Source of the DNA: Akkermansia sp.
GTDB lineage: Bacteria > Verrucomicrobiota > Verrucomicrobiia > Verrucomicrobiales > Akkermansiaceae
Length of the DNA stretch: 43,561 bases
Assembly: GCA_017409465.1 (NCBI GenBank)
Contig: JAFQSQ010000051.1
Coordinates: forward strand, 1-43,561
Direction: 5' to 3'
Shown: piece by piece, positions 1-8,525 of the stretch
How positions within the stretch are numbered: the stretch's first letter is position 1
Layout of the letters: every line of letters begins with the position of its first letter
Notes under the pieces: generated by a model
Seen by the model: only the letters and a program-made list of their open reading frames with translations
What the model was told of the DNA's origin: nothing
Database searches by the model: none
Made by a program: the position numbers and the translations under genes

Positions 1-282
1 GATGTTAGTTGCGATCTCTCATCGACTTCTCCGCAGGCTCGGATTTTACCCCGAACGCGTTCAATTTACCACAAAAAATTAACCGAGTACGAATGAAAAG
101 TTCGCTGCGCTGCGCGCAGATGGTTTCAACTAACGCTAAGAGTCCTCCATCGTTCATCATGCGAGCAGAGCGAGCGGAATTCTGTACCTTGTCCATCGTA
201 CTTTTGACTTCGTACTTCCCGGCAAATTCCCATCTTTGTCGGCTCGGAAGCGCGTATGATACATGATGCTTTTATTGCCGCA
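1..282. other. Intergenic region with fragment of dispersed repeat
   Basis: No convincing gene is present. About 150-220 carries a sequence shared with other intergenic regions here: a GCGAGC-rich segment, then GGAATTCTGTACC, TTGTCCATCGTAC and a TTTTGACTTCGTACTT tail. The same modules occur in order inside the element at 8619-8883. The terminal inverted repeats of that element are not seen here, so this is a fragment or a diverged member. Short open frames across it are repeat-derived. Confidence 0.5.
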
Positions 283-972
283 TCAATATTTGAAGTCCCC
301 TAAAGTCTCATCCGTCAATCCACGCTTGCGCAGGGCTCTCAGCAGAAACACAAGCGGGGGTAGTACGAAGAGCAGACCGGGTGGCAGCATCAGGTGAAGT
401 ACCGGCATGTCACCGTCAGTAAGCGCGACGAGCGCTCCATACAGGAAGACGCTGCTGCCGAATATCAGCCCGGCAAGGGCGCACAGCAGCGATAGCGCCC
501 ATGATTGCGGGAAGCGCGGAGCCCCTTTCAGCAGGGCATGGCCGGTGAATATCATGCCTACTGCAAACAGCGAGAGCTGGAGTACCCATGATACCATGTT
601 GAAGACGCCATCCCCGCCTGCCAGCGACAGCAGGGAAAGCCCGCTCCACTCTGCCACCCCATACAGCAGACCGTACAGCGGCAGCGGTACAATCAGCAGA
701 CTGAGCGGAGCCAGTATCGTCGGCCACTTGTAGGGAAAAATCCGCTGACAGAGCAGGGCATAGAGGCTGAGGGTTACGTATGATACCGAAAATTGCAGCA
801 GACTCAGCACCAGCAGCTCTCCTGTACCAATATGGCCTATCGGGCTGCTCATGGCTGCGGCAAAACACAGCGTGGTGACAATCGGGGGCAGCAGGCGAAC
901 CGTAAATCGGCAGGTTGGCGCAGAAATCATGATTGTTAGACCCTTGGACGAGGGAAAAGATTCAATCATCAT
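283..972 (-). CDS. Hypothetical polytopic membrane protein
   Basis: A 229-aa protein, not recognised. It is strongly hydrophobic throughout, with about six likely membrane segments alternating with short polar loops, and ends with a basic stretch (LRALRKRG) and a charged tail, which suggests a cytoplasmic C-terminus. The start is uncertain: an ATG at 930 gives a product beginning MISAPTCRF, which puts hydrophobic sequence near the N-terminus and has an AAGGG about 10 nt upstream. The ATG at 972 adds 14 polar residues. It is divergent from nrdR with about 130 bp between them. Function unknown; an inner-membrane location is the only safe inference. Confidence 0.6.
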   Translation of the reverse strand: MMIESFPSSKGLTIMISAPTCRFTVRLLPPIVTTLCFAAAMSSPIGHIGTGELLVLSLLQFSVSYVTLSLYALLCQRIFPYKWPTILAPLSLLIVPLPLYGLLYGVAEWSGLSLLSLAGGDGVFNMVSWVLQLSLFAVGMIFTGHALLKGAPRFPQSWALSLLCALAGLIFGSSVFLYGALVALTDGDMPVLHLMLPPGLLFVLPPLVFLLRALRKRGLTDETLGDFKY

Positions 973-1069
973 GGACTGCTTCGGCGGTGTCGGGCAGATG
1001 CTACGGAAAACTTAGGGAACGGCCGACGCCGCAATGCCTAGTGCAGCAAGATGTGGCATGGTTTTGCTA

Positions 1070-1097
1070 TTGACGGTACAAGAACTTGTGGTAAGAT
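1070..1097 (+). promoter_or_regulatory. Promoter of nrdR, leaderless
   Basis: TTGACG (1070-1075), a 16-bp spacer, and an extended -10 TGgTAAGAT with the hexamer at 1092-1097. Seven nucleotides after the hexamer is the A of the nrdR ATG (1104), so the transcript should begin at the start codon. Confidence 0.55.
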
Positions 1098-1103
1098 GCG
1101 GGC

Positions 1104-1595
1104 ATGAGATGCATACAGTGCGGCTATATGGATGACAAGGTCATCGACTCGCGCATGTCCCGCGAAGGGACGTGTATCCGGCGGCGTCGTGAGTGCCTGC
1201 GCTGTGGGTACCGCTACACGACCTATGAGCAGATTGAGCGCACAGAGCTGCGCGTGCTCAAGCGTGATAATATGACGGAGGCGCTCAACCGCGAAAAGAT
1301 ACTCAAGGGTATGATAAAAGCCTGCGAGAAGCGCCCGGTGGGGATGGATCAGCTGGACATAGCAGTCGATGAGATTGTGGCCGAGCTGCATCGCGACCAC
1401 CAGCGGGAGGTGCCATCGTACCTGATTGGGATGAAGGTGATGGAGAAGCTGCAGGGGATAGACCCGGTGGCCTACATCCGCTACGTATCAGTCTATCGCC
1501 AGTTCCGCACGGTGGAAGAGTTCATCGAGCTGGTGCGGAAGATGGAGGTGAAGGCTGCCAACGATGCCTTGCAACGCAAATTGCCCCTGTCATGA
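1104..1595 (+). CDS. nrdR: Transcriptional repressor NrdR
   Basis: NrdR represses ribonucleotide reductase genes by binding NrdR boxes, sensing ATP/dATP through an ATP-cone. The 163-aa length is typical. The N-terminal zinc ribbon is visible as C3-x2-C6 and C31-x2-C34, with the family phrases VIDSR and RRRREC; it is followed by the ATP-cone (about residues 46-136: VLKRDN, EALNREKI, ACEKRPV) and the conserved IRYVSVYRQF stretch. A promoter just upstream places transcription start at the ATG. The stop overlaps the start of the next gene by 4 bp (ATGA), so the two are probably co-transcribed and translationally coupled. No ribonucleotide reductase gene is in this window. Identity is secure. Confidence 0.97.
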   Translation: MRCIQCGYMDDKVIDSRMSREGTCIRRRRECLRCGYRYTTYEQIERTELRVLKRDNMTEALNREKILKGMIKACEKRPVGMDQLDIAVDEIVAELHRDHQREVPSYLIGMKVMEKLQGIDPVAYIRYVSVYRQFRTVEEFIELVRKMEVKAANDALQRKLPLS

Positions 1596-2110
1596 TTGCC
1601 TTCAAGAACAGATTGCCGCTGTTGCAGACGGGGTATTGCGTTATCTCCGACTACGGGGTGGATTGGATTGCCCGGGTGCTGCAGAACGCCGCTGATGATG
1701 CCGGGGTGTCGTTGCCATTTCGCGATGAGATAGCGAAGGCGGTTCTGCTGTATCTGGAGCAGGAGTGTCCGCTGAATGCCGTGCCGCTGGATTACCTTTT
1801 CGGGCGCATGCGTACCATGCTCTACGAAGTGGGGCTGCCGCTGATTGCCCGCCATCTGAAGAATCAGACACCACCGGTCGATATCGAGCTGGACGCTCTG
1901 GCCGGAAAGCAGGATTTACCGCTTTTTTTCTATACCGAACTGGGGCGTCGCCTGGAAGAGCTGCAGCGTCTCGGGCTCAATACCTATCATTTCTCCGGTA
2001 AGCGGCAGTGCAGCCTGCTGCTGGGGGCACGGCGGCGTGCTTGCCCCACTCAGCAGCGCGCGCTCGCTGAGCTTGACGCTTTCCTGAACAGCCGTTTGCA
2101 GGAATCATAA
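1592..2110 (+). CDS. Hypothetical protein coupled to nrdR
   Basis: A 172-aa protein, not recognised. It is soluble-looking, mostly alpha-helical, without signal peptide or membrane segment. The C-terminal third carries a basic patch (GKRQC, GARRRAC) with two cysteines, then a helix ending in LDAFLNSRLQES. Its ATG overlaps the nrdR stop by 4 bp, an arrangement usual for translational coupling, so a role alongside NrdR (nucleotide sensing or a linked housekeeping job) is possible but is inference only. The next 135 bp hold a repeat fragment and the convergent end of the CBS-domain gene. Confidence 0.75.
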   Translation: MIAFKNRLPLLQTGYCVISDYGVDWIARVLQNAADDAGVSLPFRDEIAKAVLLYLEQECPLNAVPLDYLFGRMRTMLYEVGLPLIARHLKNQTPPVDIELDALAGKQDLPLFFYTELGRRLEELQRLGLNTYHFSGKRQCSLLLGARRRACPTQQRALAELDAFLNSRLQES

Positions 2111-2245
2111 GTGGGCTCTTTGTCAGGAAATACAGAGCCAAATGGACGATGGACAAGGTGCAGAACTCCGCTCGCTTTGCCCCACCGCCTCCTTATCCTG
2201 TAGCGATACGGAGGCTCACCTTGCTTTTCCTTTGAGCAAAATGGC
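2111..2245. repeat. Dispersed-repeat fragment between convergent genes
   Basis: Contains GGACGATGGACAAGGTGCAG (about 2144-2163) followed by AACTCCGCTCGC. This is the reverse complement, with one mismatch, of the core of the 8619-8883 element, so it is a fragment of the same family in the opposite orientation. A small inverted repeat GGCTCT...AGAGCC lies at about 2114-2139 and may end transcription of the gene ending at 2110. Confidence 0.5.
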
Positions 2246-3670
2246 TCAGATATCAGCGTCTTCTTCCGCATCAGCCGGTTTTTCGAGCGGTGCGTAGTCG
2301 ATGCGCGCCTGGGTGACGCGGCGGCCGTCCGTACCGGTGACGGTGATGAGGTAGTCTTTGAGGCGTATCTGCTCATCGCAGCGGGGCAGGTGGCCGAGGC
2401 GGTCGGTGATGTAGCCGCCGAGGGTGGAGACGCTGCTCTCGCTTTCGATTTCGCCGACTTCGGGCAGCTCTTCTTCCAGGTCAAAGAGCGTCAGCGAACC
2501 ACTGGCGACGTACTGTCCCTTGGCGATGGCGAAGAAGTCGCGGGCGGTTTCGGTTTCGAACTCATCGCGGATATTGTCACCGACGACCTCCTCTACGACG
2601 TCATCGAGGAAGACGAGCCCCTGAGCATCGCCGTATTCATCGACGACGAGGGCAAAGTGGGTCTGCTCCTTGGAGAAGAACTCCAGCAGGGTATCCAGCT
2701 TCATGGTGTCGGGTACCACCTTGAGCTCACGGTGGACGCGGTGCAGATCGTGATTGTTCTCCCGAATCATGCGCAGCACGTCTTTTACATGAATCCAGCC
2801 TTTGACGTTGTCCAGGTGCCCGGAGACGAGCGGGAAGCGGCTGTGGCGGCTATTGGTGACGCGCTCAACGATAGTCTCAAAGGGGGCGTCGATGTCGAGG
2901 GTTTCGACATTGTTGCGCGGTACCATGATTTCATGCACGGAGCGGTCGTTGAGCTCCAGCGCATTCATGGATATTTCCGCTTCTGTCTCCGTCACTTCGT
3001 TGGTCTTGCCGCTCTGCTCCACGATGAGGGCGATTTCCTCGGCGCTGTGAGCCACGCTGGAGTTATAATGCGGGTCGACACCGAAGACGCGGTGGGCGAT
3101 GAGATTGGCGGTGTTGTTGCAGAACTTGATGAGCCACGATGTGTAGTGGGCAAAGCGGTACATCGAAGTGGAGGTGCCCATGGCAATCTGCAGCGGGTGG
3201 CGAATGGCGATGCTCTTGGGCACCAGCTCGCCCAGTACGACGTGGGCGAAGGTGAAGAGGATGTAGGCCAGGGAGTAGGAGACTACACTCACCACAGCGT
3301 CCGACAGATGCAGGAAGTAGCTGAGCGGCGGAGCTATGAGGCTTTCGATGAACGGCTTGCCCATGGCACCCAGAGCCAGGGATGCAATGGTGATACCTAC
3401 CTGGTTGGCCGAGAGGTAAGTATCCAGATGTTTGACGATATGCAGTGCGTTCCTGCGGCGGCGGGCCTGGGATTTATTGTCATCTTCCTGTTCGATGAGT
3501 TGGCTTTCGCGCACGCGGGCGCTGGCGAACTCATTTGCTACGAAAAAGGCGTTGAGGAAGAGGAAGAAGCTGATGCCTACCACAAAGAGGACGATAGAGC
3601 CTATGCTGGGGTATTCCCAGGTGACTTGGGCGGCTTCTTCTGCGGTCAGGAAAAATTGGAAATCGGTCAT
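2246..3670 (-). CDS. CNNM/CorC-HlyC family membrane protein with CBS pair
   Basis: A 474-aa member of the hemolysin-C/CorC (CNNM, DUF21) family, thought to move or sense divalent cations such as Mg2+ at the inner membrane. Order of domains: N-terminal hydrophobic segment (about 25-45), the CNNM membrane domain with several helices up to about 180, a CBS pair (about 240-360; IMVPRNNVETL and VVDEYGDAQGLV are typical), and a C-terminal CorC/HlyC domain (about 385-460). The phrase DEYGDAQGLVFLDDVVEEVVG is close to the family norm, written here only as a hallmark. It lies 30 bp downstream of the FmdB zinc-ribbon gene on the same strand, probably as an operon. Despite the name, haemolytic activity is not expected. 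Confidence 0.92.
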   Translation of the reverse strand: MTDFQFFLTAEEAAQVTWEYPSIGSIVLFVVGISFFLFLNAFFVANEFASARVRESQLIEQEDDNKSQARRRRNALHIVKHLDTYLSANQVGITIASLALGAMGKPFIESLIAPPLSYFLHLSDAVVSVVSYSLAYILFTFAHVVLGELVPKSIAIRHPLQIAMGTSTSMYRFAHYTSWLIKFCNNTANLIAHRVFGVDPHYNSSVAHSAEEIALIVEQSGKTNEVTETEAEISMNALELNDRSVHEIMVPRNNVETLDIDAPFETIVERVTNSRHSRFPLVSGHLDNVKGWIHVKDVLRMIRENNHDLHRVHRELKVVPDTMKLDTLLEFFSKEQTHFALVVDEYGDAQGLVFLDDVVEEVVGDNIRDEFETETARDFFAIAKGQYVASGSLTLFDLEEELPEVGEIESESSVSTLGGYITDRLGHLPRCDEQIRLKDYLITVTGTDGRRVTQARIDYAPLEKPADAEEDADI

Positions 3671-3700
3671 CGGTGGTTGCTGGCAGGTAGAAAAAGGGTA

Positions 3701-3961
3701 TCAGAGTTTTTCATAAACGCCCTGGTCGCGCTTCTGCAATATGGTGAAGCCGGCTTTTCGGGCATCTGTTACGGAAAGGGGGGCGGTGATTTTAGGTACA
3801 TTCACGGCGCCGACTTTTTTGCGAACCGGATTCTTACAATACATACACCGCGTGTGCGGTTCCCGGTTCAGCGGACGCATCAGCTCATAGCCCCTGCGGC
3901 ACATCGGGCAGGATAGGGATGCGTCGTCAGGATTTTCTGAAATGTATTCGTAAAGTGGCAT
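3701..3961 (-). CDS. FmdB-type zinc ribbon protein
   Basis: An 86-aa protein with the FmdB-family start MPLYEYI and two CxxC knuckles (CPMCRRGYE and CMYCKNPV) that would bind one zinc. The spacing (about 20 residues between pairs) and the loop EPHTRC fit the family, although ordinary members read MPLYEYxC and here a serine (YISEN) sits near that place. The family is small, often called putative regulatory protein; its biochemical role is not established. It lies between rpsN and the CBS-domain transporter gene on the same strand. A perfect 14-bp hairpin ends 6 nt before the start codon, which could limit expression. Confidence 0.82.
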   Translation of the reverse strand: MPLYEYISENPDDASLSCPMCRRGYELMRPLNREPHTRCMYCKNPVRKKVGAVNVPKITAPLSVTDARKAGFTILQKRDQGVYEKL

Positions 3962-3967
3962 AGCTTA

Positions 3968-3999
3968 GCGCGGGCTATTCTCAGTAGAATAGCCCGCGC
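3968..3999 (-). terminator. Strong hairpin between rpsN and fmdB-like gene
   Basis: Perfect 14-bp stem (GCGCGGGCTATTCT / AGAATAGCCCGCGC) with a 4-nt CAGT loop. On the minus strand it follows rpsN and ends only 6 nt before the next ATG (3961), without a T run. It can act as an attenuator or processing site and would cover the translation start region of the downstream gene. Confidence 0.6.
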
Positions 4000-4027
4000 A
4001 GGAAAATTGTCAAGCAGATAATGCGGC

Positions 4028-4297
4028 TTACCAGCTGGACTTGGTCACACCGGGAATCATGCCGGCGTTAGCAAGCTCGCGGAAAGCAATACGGGAAAGG
4101 TGGAAGCGACGCAGGAAAGCGTGACGACGACCGGTGAGCTCGCAGCGATTCACGAGACGCACGGGCGAAGCGTTACGCGGCAGCATCGTCAGTCCGATGT
4201 AGTCGCCCTCAGCCTTCAGCTTGGCACGGAGGTCTGCATAACGAGCCGCGACAGCTGCCTTCTTTTTGTTTCTTTCGATCCAGCTTTTTTTTGCCAT
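4028..4297 (-). CDS. rpsN: 30S ribosomal protein S14
   Basis: An 89-aa S14/uS14, a 30S head protein. The N-terminus [10 protein letters not shown] and the C-terminal core ([35 protein letters not shown]) are diagnostic. It has a single cysteine and so lacks the four-cysteine zinc site: it is the zinc-independent type. It stands alone, outside a ribosomal protein operon, next to an unrelated zinc-ribbon gene. Whether the genome has a second, zinc-binding S14 cannot be seen here. A sigma70-like promoter lies about 10 nt upstream of a very short leader. Confidence 0.97.
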   Translation of the reverse strand: MAKKSWIERNKKKAAVAARYADLRAKLKAEGDYIGLTMLPRNASPVRLVNRCELTGRRHAFLRRFHLSRIAFRELANAGMIPGVTKSSW

Positions 4298-4313
4298 AAC
4301 TTTGTGGGGCTGG

Positions 4314-4342
4314 TATTTACATCAAAACCGGAAAAAAGTCAA
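4314..4342 (-). promoter_or_regulatory. Promoter of rpsN
   Basis: Read on the minus strand: TTGACT (4342-4337), 17-bp spacer, TAAATA (4319-4314). The expected transcription start is near 4307, leaving a leader of about 10 nt without a Shine-Dalgarno sequence. Confidence 0.5.
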
Positions 4343-4450
4343 GCTGAATTTAGAATTTTAGTTGCTTTTTGTCGAATTTACTGACATTTCTACCGTTTAT
4401 GAAACTGAGCGGCGCTGTGCGGAGTCAGTGACCGGGTAAGGAGAGATGAC

Positions 4451-5911
4451 ATGGACTCAACGACCCGACAACGAACAAGCGGTGCCCTGAAAATGGGCGT
4501 GTTTACTCTGGCTATGATCAACGTATCTGCCATCGTGAGCCTGCGAGGGCTCCCGGCAGAGAGCACGTATGGCCTGAGCTCGGCTTTTTATTATATCTTT
4601 GCCGCCATTTTCTTTCTTATCCCCGTATCGCTGGTAGCGGCGGAGCTCACGACCGGCTGGCCGCAGAAGGGAGGTGTGTTTCGCTGGGTAGGCGAGGCAT
4701 TCGGCCCGCGCTGGGGCTTCCTGGCCATTTGGTTGCAGTGGATAGAGAGTACCATCTGGTTCCCGACGGTGCTGACCTTTGCCGCAGTATCACTGGCCTT
4801 CATCGGTCCTGATCAGCGCTGGGATGCCGCGTTGGCAGCCAATGAGGAGTATGTGTTGCTGATAGTGCTTCTGGTGTATTGGGGCGCGACGCTGCTGAAC
4901 ATGCGTGGTATGGGGCTCAGCGGCGTCATCACCAAGTGGGGGACTCTGTTCGGCACGGTGATTCCGGCAGCGGTGCTCATCGTACTGGGGATGCTGTATT
5001 GGGCGATGGGAAACCCCATTGATATCTCGATGAATCCGGTGCATTTTTTCCCGGATATGAGTAATTTCAACAATCTGGTGCTGGCGGCGAGTATCTTCCT
5101 CTTCTACGCCGGTATGGAGATGAGTGCCGTCCACGTGAACGATGTGCGCAATCCCCGCCGCAATTTCCCGCTGGCTATCGGGCTGGCCTCAGTCATCACG
5201 GTGTGTATCTTTGTATTCGGTACTCTGGCCATAGGCTTCATCATTCCGAAGGGGCAGATTAACCTGGTGCAGAGCCTGCTGGTGGCATACGATAAATTGT
5301 TTGCCTGGTGTGGTATGCCCTGGTTGGGGTCAGTGGTGGCTGTCTGTCTGGCGTTCGGGGTGCTGGCTCAGGTGGTGGCCTGGGTGGGTGGTCCCTCCAA
5401 AGGCTTGCTGCAGGTGGGGTGCGCGGGGTATCTGCCGCGCTTCATGCAGCGTACAAACAAGTCCGGCGTCCAGGTAAGCATCCTGCTGATTCAGGGGGCG
5501 GTGGTGACGCTGCTTTCCATTCTCTTCGTGCTGCTGCCCAGTGTACAGACGGCGTACCAGATGATTTCTCAGCTTACCATTATCCTGTACCTCATCATGT
5601 ATATGCTGATGTTTGCTGCGGCCATCTATCTGCGATACTCTGAGCCTGCGACCCCGCGTTCCTTCCGTATACCCGGCGGTAAGTACCTGGGGATGTGGCT
5701 GGTGGCGGGTATAGGGTTGATCGGTAGTATCCTGGCTTTTATCTTCAGCTTCATTCCTCCCGGCCAGATCAGTGTCGGTAGTCCTGCTCTGTATGTGACC
5801 TTGCTGGTGTTCGGCACGGTGGTGTTTGCCGGTATACCTCTCATCATCTATGCCGCGCGTCGGCCTGAGTGGAAAAACGCGGGTACAGATTTCGAGCCCT
5901 TCGGCAAATGA
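4451..5911 (+). CDS. APC-family permease, GadC-like
   Basis: A 486-aa inner-membrane transporter with about 12 hydrophobic segments. Long stretches resemble GadC, the glutamate/GABA antiporter of acid resistance: AAELTTGWPQKGGVF, FGPRWGF, the HFFPD segment, HVNDVRNPRRNFPLA, VAWVGGPSKG and FRIPGGKYLGM. These features point to amino-acid antiport, with substrate glutamate/GABA likely but unproven. The C-terminus stops soon after the last membrane helix (ARRPEWKNAGTDFEPFGK) and lacks the longer C-terminal plug that closes E. coli GadC at neutral pH. The start is supported by AAGGAGAG 6-12 nt upstream, one of the few clear Shine-Dalgarno sites in the window. No glutamate decarboxylase gene is adjacent. 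Confidence 0.88.
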   Translation: MDSTTRQRTSGALKMGVFTLAMINVSAIVSLRGLPAESTYGLSSAFYYIFAAIFFLIPVSLVAAELTTGWPQKGGVFRWVGEAFGPRWGFLAIWLQWIESTIWFPTVLTFAAVSLAFIGPDQRWDAALAANEEYVLLIVLLVYWGATLLNMRGMGLSGVITKWGTLFGTVIPAAVLIVLGMLYWAMGNPIDISMNPVHFFPDMSNFNNLVLAASIFLFYAGMEMSAVHVNDVRNPRRNFPLAIGLASVITVCIFVFGTLAIGFIIPKGQINLVQSLLVAYDKLFAWCGMPWLGSVVAVCLAFGVLAQVVAWVGGPSKGLLQVGCAGYLPRFMQRTNKSGVQVSILLIQGAVVTLLSILFVLLPSVQTAYQMISQLTIILYLIMYMLMFAAAIYLRYSEPATPRSFRIPGGKYLGMWLVAGIGLIGSILAFIFSFIPPGQISVGSPALYVTLLVFGTVVFAGIPLIIYAARRPEWKNAGTDFEPFGK

Positions 5912-6013
5912 CCCCGGGCATGAATCGCACCATGGCAGAGATTCCTTGCCCTCCTGATGGAGTGGTCGTATGATGGCTCTGCCGCGATGCGAGAAAGCGG
6001 ATAACATGGGATA

Positions 6014-6043
6014 CCTGACCGTCGCTTACTTGCGGCGGTCAGG
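6014..6043 (+). terminator. Hairpin downstream of the permease
   Basis: CCTGACCGTCGC, a 6-nt loop TTACTT, and GCGGCGGTCAGG form a 12-bp stem with one G-T wobble, followed by ATTCTGTTCT. It lies about 100 bp after the permease stop and before the 44-aa gene, so probably ends the permease transcript. Confidence 0.55.
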
Positions 6044-6090
6044 ATTCTGTTCTCTGCCTGTCATCGTGGTAAACCATATCAGACTATACG

Positions 6091-6225
6091 ATGAATACAA
6101 ATCATGATAAGGTAAGCTGGCTGGCCGGGTTATTATCCGGCTGGGGTATCCGCGAAAGCTGGGCCAAGATTATCGCCGGAGCTCTTATCGGAGCTGCTTC
6201 GGCTGTCGGTATCTTAGTGTCCTGA
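6091..6225 (+). CDS. Small membrane protein, 44 aa
   Basis: A short open frame, MNTNHDKVSWLAGLLSGW..., 44 residues. The N-terminal 25 residues are amphipathic (WLAGLLSGWGIRESWAKI) and the rest is one hydrophobic helix rich in Gly and Ala (IIAGALIGAASAVGILVS) ending right at the stop. It lies between two hairpins, so it would be a separate transcription unit. No clear Shine-Dalgarno sequence is seen. The composition is better than chance for a membrane peptide, but there is no family recognition. It could be a small stress peptide, or an unexpressed frame. Confidence 0.45.
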   Translation: MNTNHDKVSWLAGLLSGWGIRESWAKIIAGALIGAASAVGILVS

Positions 6226-6246
6226 AGCCTATAGATGAATAATAGA

Positions 6247-6276
6247 GAGGGGGAGAACCAAACGGCTCTCCCCCTC
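6247..6276. terminator. Bidirectional hairpin before pit-type gene end
   Basis: Perfect 10-bp stem GAGGGGGAGA / TCTCCCCCTC with an inner CC/GG pair and an ACCAAACGG-type loop. On the plus strand it is followed by GCCATTTTG. It sits between the converging 44-aa gene and the phosphate transporter gene and probably serves both. Confidence 0.6.
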
Positions 6277-6303
6277 GCCATTTTGACATATAAGCGAGCA
6301 GCA

Positions 6304-8514
6304 TCAGCCCTCGTAGAGCTCCTTGATGCGGCCGATGAGGGCGAAAGCATGGCTGACCATAGCTCGCGTCTCGTTGAGCAGGGTCAGGTAGAGAATACCG
6401 TTGCGCATGCCGCTTTCGTCCGCTGCATGGTGCATGAGGTGGCGGGTGATGCAGTCGGCGAAGTCATCGCCCAGCTGATCGGTCGTTTCCAGCATGGCGG
6501 CAATCCCCGCATAATCCCCGGCCTTGAGCATATCCGTGAGGTTGGGATAGAATCGGCCGATTTTTTCGGTGAGAGCCAGCAAATCCTTGCCCTGAGCCTC
6601 ATTGAGCCCTTCGTGGTTGTTGTCGATGTGATTGTAGGCAGCCTTCACAAGAGTGAGCAGGCGCTCGCAGGTGTTGATGGAGATTTCGGTGATGCGGAAG
6701 ATGAGCTGCCCGCGGTCAGCCAGTTCCTTGGGAATAGTCGGCAGGGTGGGTAGTACCTCGTTCTCGCGGATGAGCTCCAGCTCGCGGCGCAGGGAACGCG
6801 TCTTCTTGCGCAGTCGCTTGAGGGCATCGCGGTCTTCCTCCAGCAGTGCCTTTACCATGGCCTTGTAGATACCGACCATGCGACCCAGGCGTCCGGCAGC
6901 AGAGGCGCCGAACTCGTGCACCGAGGCGTCCTTGTTCACGTCCAGCAGGCGAATTTCCTGTTTCTCACTGCTGCCCAGCAGTGAGGACTTGATGAGGAGA
7001 ATACCGCCGATGATGACCATGATGACAATGCCCCAGAAACCGCCGTAGGCCATGGTGACAGCCACCAGGAACGAAGCCAGACAGGCGCCGATGGCGGTGA
7101 TGAACCAGCCACCCACCACGGTGAGCACGCCGGTGATGCGGTATACTGCCGTGTCGCGTCCCCAGGCGCGGTCTGCCAGGGAGGAACCCATAGCCACCAT
7201 GAAGGTGACATAGGTGGTGGAGAGGGGCAGCTTCATCGTGGTGGCTATGGAGATGAGCAGGGCTGCCACCGTCAGGTTGACGGAGCCACGCACCTGGTCA
7301 TACAGGGCTCCGCTCTCTTCCTCCGGAGCCAGAGGGGTGAAGCGCCTGGAAACAAAGTCTGCCACGGGCTTCGGGGTGATTGAGGCGACAAAGCGGAAGG
7401 TGTTAAGCGTGTAGCGCACCATCACGCGGGCAGGGGAGCTGGAGCCGAAACGCTCTTTGCTGGTGTTGGAGGAAGAGAGTTTCAGCTCCGTCTCCGTCAC
7501 CTTGCGAGCTTTTTTGGAGAAGAAGAGAGCCGCGACCATGATGAGACCGGCACCTACGAGATAGGCGAGGTCTGCCGTTTGTGGCTGATTGAGCGCACCC
7601 ATCTTGAGTGTGGTGATGTCGCCGCCTGCTGCCAGTGTCTCGCTGGCAATCCCCATGGCGGATTTGGCGGCCATGAACACGCCGATGAAGTTCACCAGGT
7701 CGTTGCCGGCGAAGGCCAGAGCCAGCGCACCGGTACCGGCCAGTACCGTGAGACGCAGCGTGTTTACGCGGAAGAGGTATTGCAGCACCGCGGCCAGGAT
7801 GCTCCAGCCGATGAAGCAACAGGGAAGCACCAGAGCCATGTTGGTATCGATGTAGTGCATGATATCCTTCGGCATGATGGTGCTGTCCTTCAGGCCTTTG
7901 AAGACAGCAAAGTAGGTGATGGCGGTGAAGGCCATGCCGCACCACAGCGAACCGATATAGCGGAAGGTGCGCTTGTAGTGGAAGCTGAACAGCAGACGGG
8001 AGAGCCACATGACCGCTGTACCCGTGGTGAAGGCTATGGCCACGGAGGCAAAGATACCGGTGACGATGCGGAAGGCGTTGCCGCTGTTGATGTAGTCGCC
8101 GATGCTGTTATCCGGGGAATTGCCGCTGCTGTAGAGCGCCATACCCAGCGCAGAGCCCAGCAAGGCAAACACCAGAGCGATGGTGGTGGATGTGGGGAGC
8201 CCCAGCGTGTTGTATATATCCAGCAGAATGACGTTGGCAATCATCACTGCCAGGAACAGAATCATCACCTCGTGGAATGTAAACTCCTGTGGCAGGAATA
8301 CGCCGCTGCGGGCGACCTCCATCATGCCGCTGGAGAACGATGCTCCCAGCAGCACACCCACGGCGGCCACTGCCACCACGGCGTTGAATGAAGCGGCACG
8401 GCACCCCAGTGAGGAGTTCAGGAAGTTACAGGCATCATTACTCACGCCCACTATCAGCCCGAAGACCGACAGGAACATCAGCAATCCGAATATCACATAA
8501 TAGATGGTGTCCAT
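6304..8514 (-). CDS. PiT-family inorganic phosphate transporter with PhoU-like tail
   Basis: A 736-aa protein of the PiT (PHO4) family, which couples phosphate uptake to H+ or Na+. Two signature repeats are visible: VSNDACNFLNSSLG near residue 24 and AGNDLVNFIGV near 270, each opening one half of the membrane domain. About ten or more membrane segments run to about residue 510. The remaining C-terminal ~210 residues are soluble, helical and charged (RRELELIRENEVLP, ISINTCERLLTL), resembling a PhoU/DUF47 four-helix regulatory domain fused to the transporter. A separate PhoU/DUF47 partner gene is therefore not needed next door and is not present. A promoter at 8526-8554 gives a leader of only about 5 nt. 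Confidence 0.93.
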   Translation of the reverse strand: MDTIYYVIFGLLMFLSVFGLIVGVSNDACNFLNSSLGCRAASFNAVVAVAAVGVLLGASFSSGMMEVARSGVFLPQEFTFHEVMILFLAVMIANVILLDIYNTLGLPTSTTIALVFALLGSALGMALYSSGNSPDNSIGDYINSGNAFRIVTGIFASVAIAFTTGTAVMWLSRLLFSFHYKRTFRYIGSLWCGMAFTAITYFAVFKGLKDSTIMPKDIMHYIDTNMALVLPCCFIGWSILAAVLQYLFRVNTLRLTVLAGTGALALAFAGNDLVNFIGVFMAAKSAMGIASETLAAGGDITTLKMGALNQPQTADLAYLVGAGLIMVAALFFSKKARKVTETELKLSSSNTSKERFGSSSPARVMVRYTLNTFRFVASITPKPVADFVSRRFTPLAPEEESGALYDQVRGSVNLTVAALLISIATTMKLPLSTTYVTFMVAMGSSLADRAWGRDTAVYRITGVLTVVGGWFITAIGACLASFLVAVTMAYGGFWGIVIMVIIGGILLIKSSLLGSSEKQEIRLLDVNKDASVHEFGASAAGRLGRMVGIYKAMVKALLEEDRDALKRLRKKTRSLRRELELIRENEVLPTLPTIPKELADRGQLIFRITEISINTCERLLTLVKAAYNHIDNNHEGLNEAQGKDLLALTEKIGRFYPNLTDMLKAGDYAGIAAMLETTDQLGDDFADCITRHLMHHAADESGMRNGILYLTLLNETRAMVSHAFALIGRIKELYEG

Positions 8515-8525
8515 GTGTTTGAGTC

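Noticed and set aside
5..196. Small ORF beginning MDKVQNSARS on the minus strand
   Set aside because: It is made from the dispersed repeat; the same letters recur in other copies in non-equivalent frames.
2390..3916. 508-codon plus-strand frame
   Set aside because: It is antisense to the CBS-domain gene and the FmdB-like gene, both of which have clear family motifs.
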